DNA from: Populus alba
Lineage: Eukaryota; Streptophyta; Magnoliopsida; Malpighiales; Salicaceae
NCBI RefSeq assembly: GCF_005239225.2
Contig: NC_133292.1
Span: forward strand, 11,557,965 to 11,621,964
Length of the DNA: 64,000 nucleotides
Direction of reading: 5' to 3'
The position numbers were made by a program, and so were the translations under genes. Below are positions 22,876 through 34,930 of the stretch, piece by piece. A model generated the notes under the pieces. It did no database searches, was not told the origin of the DNA, and saw only the letters and a list, made by a program, of their open reading frames with translations. Positions within the stretch are counted from its first letter, which is position 1. Each line of letters opens with the position of its first letter.

Positions 22876-23264
22876 CGGATCGTTGTCGCCGCCCGATAGG
22901 GATTTGTTCTGTTGGAATTGGAAAGATGGGAAAGTAACAATTGCAATTCAATTGTGATCTGTGAAAATGCTGCAGAGTGAAGAGTGAAGAGTCACGTGAG
23001 TCCGTGACTGTGCAGGATTATCTAATAGGCATCTGACAGCTGTCTAGGAGGGGGATTTTGTTCCAAGGCCTCATTTTGTCAAAATCACAAAATCGGTCCT
23101 GAAATCGCGATTTTACGCGATTTCATCCGATTTTTGCGATTTCACTCGATTTCAACCCGATTTTACCCATTTTCGATTTTTTCAAGCGATTCAACCCGTA
23201 ATACATGTTTTGACTCGTAAAATCGTATGATTTTACGAGTCAAAATGCGATTTTAACAACCTTG

Positions 23265-23272
23265 GTCGTGTG
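23265..23272. repeat. 8-bp target-site duplication (right) of the hAT element
   Basis: gtcgtgtg, identical to 21,815-21,822. Confidence 0.95.
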
Positions 23273-24470
23273 TACAGAACTGCATGCTACTCGCCTTCTC
23301 TCTATTACCTTGCCTTGCCTTCAATCCCTTGACCGAACACCATTTAAGTCAGCCAAGAAAGTAGAAACACTGCCTGCATCTTACATGGGATAGTCCTCCT
23401 TCTTTCGGGTTCCTTTTTGTTGATAATTATTAGAAACATTTCAAAAGAATCAAAAATGGTTTTGACTGATTAATAAAAAGGGATTAACCATAGTTAATGA
23501 TGCAGGAGATTTTCATTAATTGCGTGGTTTTATGCTAACAATCTAATTGTTTCTTATCTAAAACTTGTAGAAAATTCTAAAAGTTTTGTTTTTTATAGAC
23601 ATGAAATTTTATATTCGAAGGCTTTTAAGTTGTGATTCAAGATTTATCATTTTTTTTCTTAGTAGATCTAAATGATTTTTTTATAAGTTATTTTTCTTTT
23701 CTGGTGAAAATTCGTTTGGACAAAAAAAATTATGTTGTTTTCTTGTATATAATTAAGAAGATGAATGATTGCATCTATCTTTGTTTTGAGTAAAGGAGAA
23801 GGCCACGTTTTTATTATTATTATTAAAAAAAGGGATGGAATTTGAAGTATCTTGCTAGAGGGATGCCATGGTGTAGCTCAGTGAAGAGTCCCTCGTTTGT
23901 TTAGTTGCCTTTTTTTTATTAGTCACGCATTTGCTACTCGTGGCGAGGTAAATCCTCAACTGCATTAGCGAAGGCAGGTAGCAGTCCTCCATGAATAAAG
24001 CTTCTTTGAAGACAGTTAACGTTAATACCTGGCCATCAAACTAACACGCATACAAAAAGATAGTTCGGGGGACATAGTTAATCCAAAATTACAGGTAAGA
24101 TTAATACAAATATTCCTATAAATCTTATCCATAAAAACTGTCCATAATTAATAGGATCAAATCATTGATTTATTCCAATAATAAACGAGGAGCAATTGCA
24201 TGAAGTTTTGTTGCTATGCTTCCGTCTAGATTAATTGATGGCTACGAAGTGAAGTTAGATGGCTTCCAGGAAAAATTAAAAGGTTTGGTGCCAGTTAATT
24301 AATTAAATTAGCAGGGGGGGAAAAATTAATACTTCACATTGTATTGGATATGGCCTCTGATCAAAGTTGATCTGCATACTGTAAAATGATTAGAGGCTGA
24401 TATAAATTTCAGAATCAAGAGATTAATTAATTATTCAAGATATAAATCTTACTCCGGCATATTATCGCTT
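23273..24470. other. Non-coding, no feature recognised
   Basis: AT-rich DNA without convincing ORFs or repeats shared with the rest of the window, apart from the last 70 bases, which match the upstream flank of FAR relic B (18,180-18,280). Confidence 0.5.
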
Positions 24471-24970
24471 TCTTTACCTTTGATTACAACATGGATGATT
24501 ATATATTTTCTTACAATGATCAATGCAGTTTTTACGGAGAAGACATTAATGGTGCAACCAAATGTGAAGATGTACTCTTTACCTTTGATTACAACATGGA
24601 TGATTATATATTTTCTTACAATGATCAATGCAGTTTTTACGGAGAAGACATTAATGGTGCAACCAAATGTGAAGATGTACCTTATTTTAAGAGCTCCTGA
24701 TGCCAAATGCGTTATATATAATACTCGTGAGGCAATATATAACAAGCAAGTAAAAACAACAGAAAGGAAATTTAATTCGGAGAGCGTATGAAAGTAAGTA
24801 AAGGGCCCTATATTTCTTACAAATTTTATGTTCTCTTTCCAACATCGATGAAAGGTTGGCAAGAATCATTGATTGCTTCTTCTTTTTTCCTTCTTTTGTC
24901 CATTTCTTTAACAAGGACTCGTCAAAAGCTAATTTCCGGTTTTTAATGCTGGCATGATGTTGCACTTGCG
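24471..24970 (+). pseudogene. FAR relic C: exon 2 in tandem duplicate plus exon 3 end
   Basis: A 105-bp unit covering the end of intron 1 and the start of exon 2 (VFTEKTLMVQPNVK) occurs twice, at about 24,473-24,577 and 24,578-24,682. Because 105 is divisible by three, the duplication reads through as one open frame. The second copy continues as YLILRAPDAK, the remnant of the [11 protein letters not shown] motif, and then decays. 24,810-24,853 matches the end of exon 3. There is no exon 1, and no exons 4-10 follow. Relics B and C derive from one ancestral copy; C lacks R1 and so preserves the empty site. Confidence 0.75.
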
Positions 24971-26880
24971 AATTTACACAGGGGAGATGAATGTAGGAGA
25001 CTTGAAGGAAAATGTGGGAAAATGTGTCTCTGGTCATAACACGCATAGTTTTTAAATCTTATTTGGCACAATTATTGTGTTATGGGTTGGCTATATTCAC
25101 CGGATGAATCTAAAAAAAAAAAAAAAATTAAAATGCAATGTTTATAGGAAATATCTAATTAATTATAATTCAATATTTACATAAATTAAATTTAAATTTT
25201 AAACCAACAATAAAATTTTAATTCTATATCCAAAACACAAACCAAATATAAATTCTAAAATACTAAAAACAAAATATTTAAAAATATAAATTATAAATCA
25301 ACAACATATTTATTTTTGTGAAATGACCCCATTGAATTTTTCGGTTTCCATAAGAACAAATTTTAATTTAAATATCAATGTAATTGAGCCAATCTTGTTA
25401 AGACCTAATAAAATACCATCATACTTCTTTGTAACTTTATTATCATAATCATTTTTAATCTCATTAATATTTATGAAATCAACATTTAAAATGCAATTAA
25501 TAAGTAAATATTATGTGTTAAATAATGCTTTGTTTTGAATAATATTTTTCACTAAAATATTAATTATTAATTTTAAAAATTACTAAAAATTTAAATAATT
25601 ATTAATTTTATAATCCATAAAATTACTTGAGATAAATAGAATAAAAAGTAACATAGCCAAGAATTTTTTTTGTCCCTGAGATATTCCTTTCTTGTGACAT
25701 AGAAAAGCTGTCGATCAATCATTCGATGAAATTACTCTTAAGAAACATTAGTAGCTAGAAAGACACTTTCATCCATTATGATTATCATGCCTCTCACACG
25801 TCTGTTCGTCATAGAGGGACGCTTTCATTTTATTCTAATTATCATGCCTCTTGCACGTCTCTTTATCACCATTAGTTTTAAATCGTTTTTGAAATATTAC
25901 TATTAAAAATATTTTTTTAAAATAAAAAAATTATTATTTTAATATATATTTTAAACCATTATACACCATGCTTACAAGAAACCCAATAGACAACTACTAT
26001 CCACATACAGTCACACGCACTCCCAAAAATCTCATGTCTGGCTTATAAATTTTCACTAGTTTCTTGGTGAAATTAATTCCTACCATTTATGAGGCATGTA
26101 AAAAAAAAATCCTTGATATGCTTGGGACATGGCCAAATCAACTCCACTACTATCTGATGAATGCCACGTCACATATCATGGCATAAATTGAGAGAAAAAT
26201 GTTAAATTTGCTAACTGTGTTTGACAATTTAATTTTTATTTAGGAAATTGAACTTTAAGATGGTTTTTTATTTCTTTTAAGGTTTATATATTAGTACTAT
26301 TTTTTTTTGTTACTATTCAATATAGAATTCGTTCATTAATAGAAAGATTTGGAATTAGTCTTAATTGGGAAGTAGATGGGTCCACTTTACCAATTCAGAG
26401 TGAGGTGTCCTGATTCAATGGAAGTTGCTAGGGAGACCACACATTCGCCCATGACTCGTTGAAGTGTCTCAGGCTCTCAGTGACGTGAAGTGAGTACTAC
26501 TGTTCACCTAAAATGTAGTTTTCACATCATGGGCAAGGAAAAAACAGATGAGCCAATTGATTTTGCAACCCAGCCGTGCATTTTTCTAATCTCATATGCA
26601 AAAAGAATGGATGACTTCTCCCCAATTTTCTGAACCCAGCCTTGCATTTTTCTAATAACATATGCAAGAAGTCGGATGATTTATCACAGCAGCATTAAAA
26701 TTATTCTAATGTAGTTATGGTCATATCTTGGCAAATATCAGATGTACACGAAATGTAGAATCTAAATTAAATATATCACAACATCATTCCATTTCCCATG
26801 TGCCTAGATTTAGTCGGTAAGCTGTCCTATCTAGATATCAATATTCGTCAATGCAGTAGTTGTGCCTTGTCTGTGCACGA
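24971..26880. other. Non-coding flank upstream of FAR gene 1
   Basis: AT-rich and no genes seen. Near 25,760 and 25,825 a segment with attatcatgcctct recurs as a degenerate tandem pair. From about 25,965 the sequence matches the upstream flank of FAR gene 2 (from about 37,735). Gene 2's copy lacks about 300 bp that correspond to 26,150-26,460. Confidence 0.55.
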
Positions 26881-26887
26881 AAATTAT

Positions 26888-26896
26888 TATATAAAT
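26888..26896 (+). promoter_or_regulatory. TATA box of FAR gene 1
   Basis: tatataaat lies about 120 bases before the ATG at 27,017. The same box is at 38,303-38,311 before gene 2 and at 44,864-44,872 before gene 3, where it is only about 60 bases upstream. Confidence 0.6.
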
Positions 26897-27016
26897 ACTC
26901 CCAATATACAGAGTCATCTTTGTCTTTCGATATTTATCCTTCATCCTTCATAACACATACAAGTGCATGAAATATCCTTCTTTGATTATATTCTCACATC
27001 AAATCTTGTGTAACTA

Positions 27017-29357
27017 ATGGAATTGGGAAGTATACTGCAGTTTCTTGATAACAAGACCATTTTGGTCACGGGAGCCACCGGTTATCTAGCAAAGAGTACG
27101 CATCTTCTCTCTACCTTTCTCTTTATGGAGATTTTATGTTGAATAATTACCATTTTTGTTTAATGGGTGCAGTTTTTGTGGAGAAAATATTGAGGGTCCA
27201 ACCAAATGTGAAGAAATTTTATCTCCTTCTAAGAGCTGCAGATGCCAAGTCTGGTACTGAACGTCTCCGTGATGAGGTACTAAAAATGTCCCTGAAATGA
27301 TAATCAAAGGAATAACATCGAGAATCATTGAATTTCTAACGATTATCCGGGTCCAATTCCACTGCATGAACAGGTCATTGGGAAGGACTTGTTTAGGGTT
27401 CTAAGGGAGAAACACGGTGCAGGCCTGCATTCCTTTATATCAGAAAAGGTAACTCCTGTCCCTGGTGACATCTCCCACGAAGACCTGGGAGTGAAAGACT
27501 CTTCTTTGAAGGATGAAATTTGGAGAGAAATTGACGTAATGCTTAATTTTGCTGCCACCACCAACTTTGATGAAAGGTAAATAAACAAAACTATGGTAAT
27601 AATAATCTATGATCTCCTTCTTTATTAGAATGCTAACACAAACTAAGTCTTATGTTTTTTTCTGTATGGACGTGCGTGCTCCTGAAGATACGATGTTGCA
27701 CTAGGCATCAATACACTGGGAGCCTTGCATGTTTTAAACTTTGCAAAGAAATGTGTTAAAATAAAGATGCTTGTCCATGTATCCACCGGTAAGTACAGTT
27801 TAATTTAATTAGACAGCTTCGTCGACTTCTCATTAACTAGTTTACGTTATGTTCAGCTTATGTGTGCGGCGAAGATGCTGGGCTTATACTCGAGCAACCA
27901 TATCATATGGGGATGGCCAAAAAGGGGGACGAGAAAATTGATATCAACTTTGAAAAGAGAATGGTGCAAGAAAAATTAAATGAACTCAAATTAGAAGATG
28001 TTCCAGAGAAAGAAATTACTTCAGCTATGAAGGATTTCGGCATTGAGCGGTAGCTCTTTCTTCCTTCTTCTTTTCTTTTCATGTGGCGGGCTATGAAATC
28101 TAGATAGATATTCAGTAAGCATGCAAATTAATACTCAAATTGAGATTTTCTTTATGTAATTTCTGTCTCTTAATCTGATATTGCAGGGCAAGGCTTTTCG
28201 GATGGCCAAACACTTACGTATTTACCAAGGCAATGGGAGAAATGCTGTTAGTGAATTTCAAAGATAGTTTGCCATTAGTAATTATACGCCCCACCATGGT
28301 AGCTAGTACTTACAAAGATCCATTTCCTGGTTGGATTGAAGGTGTCAGGTGAATTTATTCACCGAATAAATAAAAAGATTTTCCAAATCTCTTATCTCAA
28401 ATTAACCTCCATGTCTTGCCTCTTTAACAGAACTATTGACAGCGTAATTGTGGGCTACGGTAAAGGCAGAGTTACATGCTTTATCTCCGGACCACGATCA
28501 ACTCTTGACGTGGTAATAAGATCACTCTCCCTTTCGACTGTCATAAAACTAACGTTTAGAATTATTAGAATTTTAGAACTAACGTTTTCTGGAAATGCAG
28601 ATACCAGCTGACATGGTTGTCAATGCCATTATAGTTGCCATGGTAGCACGCGCCAAGCAGCATTCGGAGATCATTTATCATTTGGGTTCTTCGTTCAGAA
28701 ATCCTGTAACTGTCTCCAATCTTCATGATTTTATTTTTCGCTATTTCAGTGAACATCCATGGATTAATAAGGAGGGGGGGTCAGTAAAAGTTGGCAAAGG
28801 AATTGTTTTGACCAGCATGCCCAAGTTCTACACGTACATGGCCATTCGTTTTCTCCTGCCGTTGAAGGTTTAATGTTGCTGGATCTTAATTAAACTTGAT
28901 TTAGTTAATTTATCTATTTTCCTTATCACTTTTAAATGCTGTTTTCACTGATATATATTGTGGTTTTTTCCTTTTTAATTCACAGGCATTGCAATTGTTC
29001 AACACATTGTTGTTTAAAAAATATCAAGACTTGTACACCGTTCTTGATCGAAGAGTAAAATTGGTGATGCGGTTGGCAGACCTTTATAAACCTTATGTGT
29101 TCTTCGAGGGCATGTACGTGGATTTTATTTTTAGTTCAATTAATAATTAATATTTTATATATAATTTAATTGACAAAGAAAATATTTTTTTATTTTTATA
29201 CAGATTTGATGATCTAAATTCTGAAAGGTTGCGGATAATATCCAAGGAAACTTGTTATGAAACAGATATCTTCGACTTTGATCCTATGAATATTGATTGG
29301 GAAGATTACATGATGAATGTTCACATTCCTGGTCTTGTTAAATATGTGATGAAATAG
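27017..29357 (+). CDS. FAR: Fatty acyl-CoA reductase (alcohol-forming), FAR gene 1
   Basis: Intact, ten exons: 27,017-27,095, 27,173-27,276, 27,374-27,576, 27,688-27,788, 27,857-28,049, 28,187-28,348, 28,431-28,512, 28,601-28,867, 28,986-29,113, 29,204-29,357. All introns are GT-AG and phases match throughout, giving 490 aa, the usual FAR length. The N-terminal Rossmann NAD(P)H-binding domain has TGATGYLAK (residues 18-26). The active site is Y237-V-F-T-K241 in the [13 protein letters not shown] motif. The C-terminal FAR_C region follows residue 390 and ends in [11 protein letters not shown]. The enzyme family reduces long or very-long-chain acyl-CoA to primary alcohols with NADPH at the ER, for cuticular wax (CER4 type) or suberin; which of these applies here cannot be told. 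The start is fixed by conservation of MELGS in the paralogs. No lesion seen. Confidence 0.96.
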
Positions 29358-29661
29358 TTATTTTAAGATTATATTTTTTTCTTTGAAAATTTGTAATGAT
29401 TATGTTATTTTCAATTTTCCATGCAATGGATTAATTTATGATTGGCAATTCAATTATCTGTATGACAAAGACAAGTTAAGGAAATTTGATTTCAATATTT
29501 GTAATAATCTAATTTTGGATTCTCCAAAAAATATTTAAATGTTATTTTATTTTTATTTTTATTTGTAAAAATTCAAAAAAATAAGAAAAAAAATGAAAAT
29601 TCAAAAATACATTTTTCTTGAGTCAACTGCCTTTTTCCATGAAAACCAAGCCCATCGAGTC

Positions 29662-29829
29662 TGAAAATAATTGTAAAGCCACAGAGATTCTGTGCTGAGA
29701 GAGTTATATTTATAAGTAATGTGCAGGTATAATTACAGTAGGAAACAACAAGTGAATAATGTAAATCTATCTAGGTATATTATCTCCTACAATTATGGAT
29801 AGTGACGTGCTGTATCACATCCCTTACCA
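29662..29829 (-). repeat. Copia B 3' LTR
   Basis: 168 bp, TG...CA, similar to 32,869-33,036 with scattered differences, which indicates an older insertion than copia E. Confidence 0.85.
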
Positions 29830-32800
29830 TCCCCCCCGCAAGTTGAGTGTGGGATTAATATGAACACGAAGGTTGGAGTGAAATAATGTGAACAGTGGCT
29901 AAGAGAGACTTTTTGTAAAAATGTCAGCAATTTGCAAGTTGGATGGCATAAATTTAGGCTGAATGGTCCCTGATGCTGCTAGCTCACGAATGAAGTGATA
30001 GTCGAGAGCGATGTGTTTTGACCTTTTGTGTGAGACTAGATTAAGAGTACGGAACAATGAACTTTTGTTATCACGGAGGAGTAATGGCTGGTGTGATAAG
30101 GAAACATTGAGATCACGAAGAAGATGAGTTAGCCAGATAACTTCAGAAGCTGTGTGAGCCAAGGCACAATACTCAGATTCACAACTTGAACGAGAAACAG
30201 TGGATTGTTTTTTAGCACTTTATGATATGAGATTGTCACCTAGAAAGATTGCATAACTAAAGGTGGAGCGATGGGTGTCAAGGCAACCAGCCCAATCAGT
30301 GTAAGGGTAGGCAGTAAGATCAGTTGATGATGAAGAAGAGACCATAGTGAAAATGCCTTTAACATACCAAAGGATGCGTTTGAAGGCTTGAAAATAGGGC
30401 ACTGTAGGGGATTGCATATGTTGACTTACATTTATAGCTTATGTTAGATCATGAAGGGTGATCGTTAAATATTGCAGAGCGCCCACCATGGAACTAAACA
30501 ACATGGGATCATGGAAGGCATCACCATTGCTGGACTATTGTTGTGAGACAACCATGGGAGTTAGCATTGGCTTGCATTCCAAAAGCTGAGCATAGACAAG
30601 AATATTATAGGCATATTTTGCTTGACTCAATAAGAGGCCATTTGCAGAGGAGGAAAGCTCCAAGCCTAGGAAATAATTCAATGTGCCTAAGTCCTTTGTG
30701 GCAAACTCATGATGAAGTTGTTGAATGAAATGCTGGAGGAAAGGAATATTGTTGCCAATAACAATAATGTCATCAACATAAAGTAGGAGGTAAAGCATGA
30801 TATTGGAGCGAGCATAGACAAAACGAAAGGGGTCTGCAGTGCTGCATGTGAAACCAAGTTGTAGCAGAAAAAAATTGAACCGATGAACCAAGCCCGAGGG
30901 ACTTGCTTCAAGCCATATTGAGCCCATTTTAACTTACAGACATGATGAGGAAATCGTGGATCATTATAGCCAAGGGGTTGCTCCATATAGACAGCTTCAT
31001 TTAACAGACCATTAAGGAAGGCATTTTTGACATCTAGCTGGTGGAGAGGCCAATGACAAGAGACTACAAGTGAGAGCACAAGGCGCACAGTATAGGCCTT
31101 AATGACAAGGCTGAAGGTGTCATGAAAATCCAAACCAGGAAGTTGGGAATAGCCTTTAGCATTAAGGCGTGCTTTGAGACGATCAACAGTGCCATCAGCT
31201 AAATATTTTACATGGAAAATCTACTTTGAACAACAATGTTTGTGTGAAGTGGAAGAGGAACCAAGTCCCATGTGTTATTAAAGGAAAGGGCATCCAGTTC
31301 TTCATTCATAGTAGCAACCCAAACCTGGGTGTTTAGAGGCGGATGAAAAACTTTATGGTTCTTGTTTAGCAAGCAAGGCGTGGACCAATGGTGAAGGCAA
31401 CAAGGTGTAACATATGAGTGATGTTTGGGCTTAAAGACACCAGTCTTAGCTCTAGTGATCATCGGATGAAGATTATTAAAAGCTCCAAAAAGAAGTGCAA
31501 ACTGGTCTGATGGCAAAGAAACAACAAAAGTGGCTTCTGTTACAGCAGGGGAAGCAATTGTTTCATCTAGAGAAACACCTGTTGTAGTAGGTTCAAAGGA
31601 TAAATGCTGCACAAAATCATTGACAAGATCAGTGGTACGAGGAACACAAAATGATATAGAAGATGTAATAGGAAGTGATGGAGAAGTTTTCCGATTTGCA
31701 GTAGAAATAGCGGTGACAACAGGTTCATTAAAAGATGAACTAATTAGGGATATAGGATTACATGAAGAGGATGTATTAGTAAATGGAAAAATAATCTCAT
31801 CAAATCGAGCATGATGAGTGATGTAAATACACAGTGTAGAAAGATCAAGACATCGAAACCCTCTATGAGACATGTTATAGCCAAGAAAAATACAAGCATT
31901 GCTATGTGGAGCAAATTTATGAGGTGTGTAATCTCGTAAGCAAGGAAACACACGACAACCAAAATGATGGAATTCAACATACACAAGTGGCTTACCAAAT
32001 AAAATCTCATATAGAGAAAGGTTGTCAAGGATAGGTGAGGGCAACCGATTAATGGTAAAAAAAAGTAGCACTAAATGTGTCAACCTAATGTGATAAAGGA
32101 ACCTGAGAATGGAATAACAAGGCTAGAACAGTTTTAGTGATATGGTAATATTTATGTTCAGCGCGATCATTTTGGGAAGGAGTGTATGAACAAGACATTT
32201 GGTGACGAATGTCGGAAGCATGGAGATGAGATTGGAATCGATTGTTTGTAAATTCAGCTCCCTTATTGCTTTGAAAGGTTTTGATTTTGCAGGAGAACTG
32301 AACCTCAACAAGAGTTTTAAATTGCTTAAAAATCATAAAAGCTTGAGATTTTAATGTCATGGGATAAAACCAAATGAATCACGAGTTGATCACAATGTTC
32401 TTTAAAGTAACGAGAGTACTCAATAACACTGCGAGACCCTCGTCTTAAATGTTGCAAGTCATCTTTAAGATGAATTTCATAAATTTTGGATCTATGACTA
32501 AAGGATGATTCAAGTGCAATCCATACTGCATGAGAAATGGAGAGACCAAGAACTTCATCCATGGCCTCCTCGGTTAGGGATGAAAGGAGTATAAGTAGAT
32601 GTTGGTCTTCTGATTTCCAAATGGCATGTTTGGGGTTGGGAATACTGATTGAATTGAAAAGGATGGATTCTAGGGGCTCATGTAAAGTAACCAAGTAGAT
32701 TTTGAGAGTTTAGAAATGGCAGAATCTGATTTTGCCAGAGAAGATAGTTGGTAGAATAAAGTTTGATGGTGATAATATAAAACATTGTTTGAATAAAAAA

Positions 32801-32868
32801 AAAAAAGAATTAAGAGCAGTTGAAGCCATTGGATCGGTGGATGTTAATCCTAAACTACTCTGATACCA

Positions 32869-33036
32869 TGTAAGTAATTGTAAAGCCACAGAGATTCTGT
32901 GCTGAGAAAGTTATATTTATAAGTAATGTGGAGGTATAGTTATAGTAGGAAACAACAACTAAATAATGTAAATCTATCTGGCTATATTATCTCCTACAAT
33001 TATGGAGAGTTACGTGCTATATCACATCCCTTATCA
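32869..33036 (-). repeat. Copia B 5' LTR
   Basis: 168 bp, adjoining the tRNA-iMet primer-binding site on its inner side. Confidence 0.85.
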
Positions 33037-34930
33037 AGGTTAATACAAATCAAACAATGTTGGTTGGGGTAAAAAATAAGTTTCATGTCATTTTGGTTCA
33101 AAATTGAGTCCATCGGGTCAAAACTGAGCCCTTCAGGTCACTACGAGTCAAACCATGTCGACCAGGGTAAAAAATAAGTTTCAAGTCAATTTAGGTCAAA
33201 ATCGAGTTTACCAGGTCAATACAAGTCAAACCATGTCAATCGGGTAAAAAATAAATTTCAGACCATTTTGAGTCAAAACCGAGTCCACCGGGTCAAACCA
33301 TGTTGATTGTGGTCAAAATTGAGCTTTCAGGCCATTTCAAGTTGAAATTGTTATTTTCGGTAAAAACCCGGTTAACCGGGTTGATATGTTCAAAAAAATA
33401 TTTTTTTAGTGTTTAGAATTTATTTTTTTTTATTATCAAAATTGATTTTTAAGGGTTGAACCAAGCTTTTTCTAATACTGATTTGATTTTTTAATTTTAT
33501 CAATATAAATATTTATCATTATATATAATAACATAAAATCATTAAGGCAAAAGTTTTTATTATAGTTGGTGGTGTAGTTGGTGCGGTGAAAGTTTTACTT
33601 TAAAACAGATTTGTGTCTCCTGGTCATTAAATTCCCATGTCCCCTCATCATTGGCTATAAAAAGCCAGTAAAATTTTGCGAAGAGTGGAGGGGAAAAAGA
33701 GAAAAAAAAAAAAGATTATGATATTACTATTGATGTTTTTTTTTTCTTCGTGCGAGTAAGATATTGATTTAAAAAAAAAAACAATTTGAAAAATACTAAA
33801 AATATCCTAACCATTAGATCTAATAGTGTTTAGTTCTGAACCTTTTATTTAATAGGATCTAATAGGGCATACCACACTGGATTAAAACTCAAATCCATCT
33901 CAGCCCTTCAAACAATATGCTATTTCTTCTTGTCGTGCCACGTAACCTAGTGTACCAAGCTACTGGTACACCTCACCACACTACAACAAAGATCAGTCCA
34001 TCAGGACCGTCCGATTAACTTTTATATCAAACCAACAGCAGCCAAAGGATCAGCTCATCAGTAATACAGCGGTACCTGAGCCTTAGGTGCACCGGTTTAC
34101 TATGTTAATGTCCGCACTCTAGTTGATCTCACTGATTCTCTCTCTCCTTCAGCCAGCGATTCTCTCTCTCATCAGATCTCCCATCTCCAGCCACTTAAAG
34201 ACTCTGGACCGCCACAGAAAGGTTCTTCACCTCCTCTTGAGAAAAACCCAGGCATTTATCATTGCCTTCAGCGTCGAATCTTGCTGGGAAAACGCCGCAA
34301 CTTCTTTGGCCACCTGAAGCTTCAAACCGTCGATTATCTCTCATCAACTATCAACGGCCATCGAAACCACCATCATCAGAATCCTCTCCCCCAGAATCTA
34401 CCCTTTTGGGCTAGAATCACATGAATAATTTCACCCCTCTAGCAGTGGCCGCGCTTGAGCTACACGTGCCACCAGGAGTATTTTTGTTATTTTTGAGAAG
34501 CACAAGGGAATTTTAGTCTTTTACCTATACAGTAGCACTTATGTAATTTTGGGGATTCCTAGTGATATTTTATTTATTTTGTATACAAATATCTGAAATA
34601 AATATTAAAAAAAATAACAACATGGTCCAACACCTATTTTATCCCGTCATCGTTTGTGGGTCCAAAACCTAATTCTCAAGTATGAATTTTGCTCATTTTT
34701 TAGCGATACCAACATGAATTTCTTCTTTAAAAATAAATATTATTTGTTGATATGTTTTTTTTTAATAAAAAAAAGGATTGATTTCAAACGTTTAAAAATA
34801 AAATATGGATTATGTCCATTATAGGGATCGATATTAACTATTTTTAAAAATAAATTGTAAATAAACTCAACATATTGTAGCATTTGACTTTTAAAAGGTG
34901 AGTTTTTATTTAATTATTTTATTTTAAGAA

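Larger units (their letters stand above)
21823..23264. mobile_element. Non-autonomous hAT transposon with captured host DNA (Pack-hAT)
   Basis: The 1442-bp element is bounded by terminal inverted repeats: the left end starts caaggttgttaaaatcgc and the right end is its reverse complement, 18 identical bases and about 25 with one gap. A perfect 8-bp duplication flanks it. Subterminal clusters fit transposase-binding arrays: atcgtaaaa repeats at 21,880-21,915 and many cgattt repeats at 23,095-23,200. No transposase is encoded. Inside are a CAATTCA/GTCCAAT tandem tract (about 21,960-22,250), a BEACH-domain gene fragment (22,250-22,605, minus strand) and a GC-rich stretch (22,606-22,960) of unknown origin. 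Confidence 0.92.
29662..33036 (-). mobile_element. Copia B: internally deleted Ty1/copia element with two LTRs
   Basis: Two 168-bp LTRs (29,662-29,829 and 32,869-33,036) start TG and end CA on both strands. A minus-strand polypurine tract (CTTGCGGGGGGGA) adjoins the left LTR. A tRNA-iMet primer-binding site (TGGTATCAGAG on the minus strand, 32,858-32,868) adjoins the right one. Between are broken minus-strand frames for gag (32,400-32,694), the second half of integrase and the linker (31,208-32,360), reverse transcriptase with YVDDII (30,535-31,133), and RNase H (29,899-30,417). Protease and the first half of integrase are deleted at about 32,380. The flanking pentamers gagtc and aggtt fit a degraded duplication of a gggtc site in the 117-bp repeat. 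Confidence 0.88.
29500..34930 (-). mobile_element. Second R1 copy, inverted, interrupted by copia B
   Basis: The left boundary is sharp: FAR gene 2's flank (about 40,937) continues unbroken where gene 1's flank switches to tgtaataatctaattttgg, the reverse complement of the R1 end (compare 21,185-21,203). R1 sequence runs 29,500-29,661, is broken by copia B (29,662-33,036), and resumes to about 34,930. The 117-bp units, the GC-rich block (33,850-34,470) and the gtccaacacct block (34,624-34,640) appear in inverted order relative to 18,535-21,203. The R1 5' end was not found, so the right end is probably truncated. No coding. Confidence 0.65.

Noticed and set aside
23870..23910. tRNA-like gtagctcagtg
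   Set aside because: There is no T-arm (GGTTCGA-type) sequence or acceptor-stem complement at the right distance.
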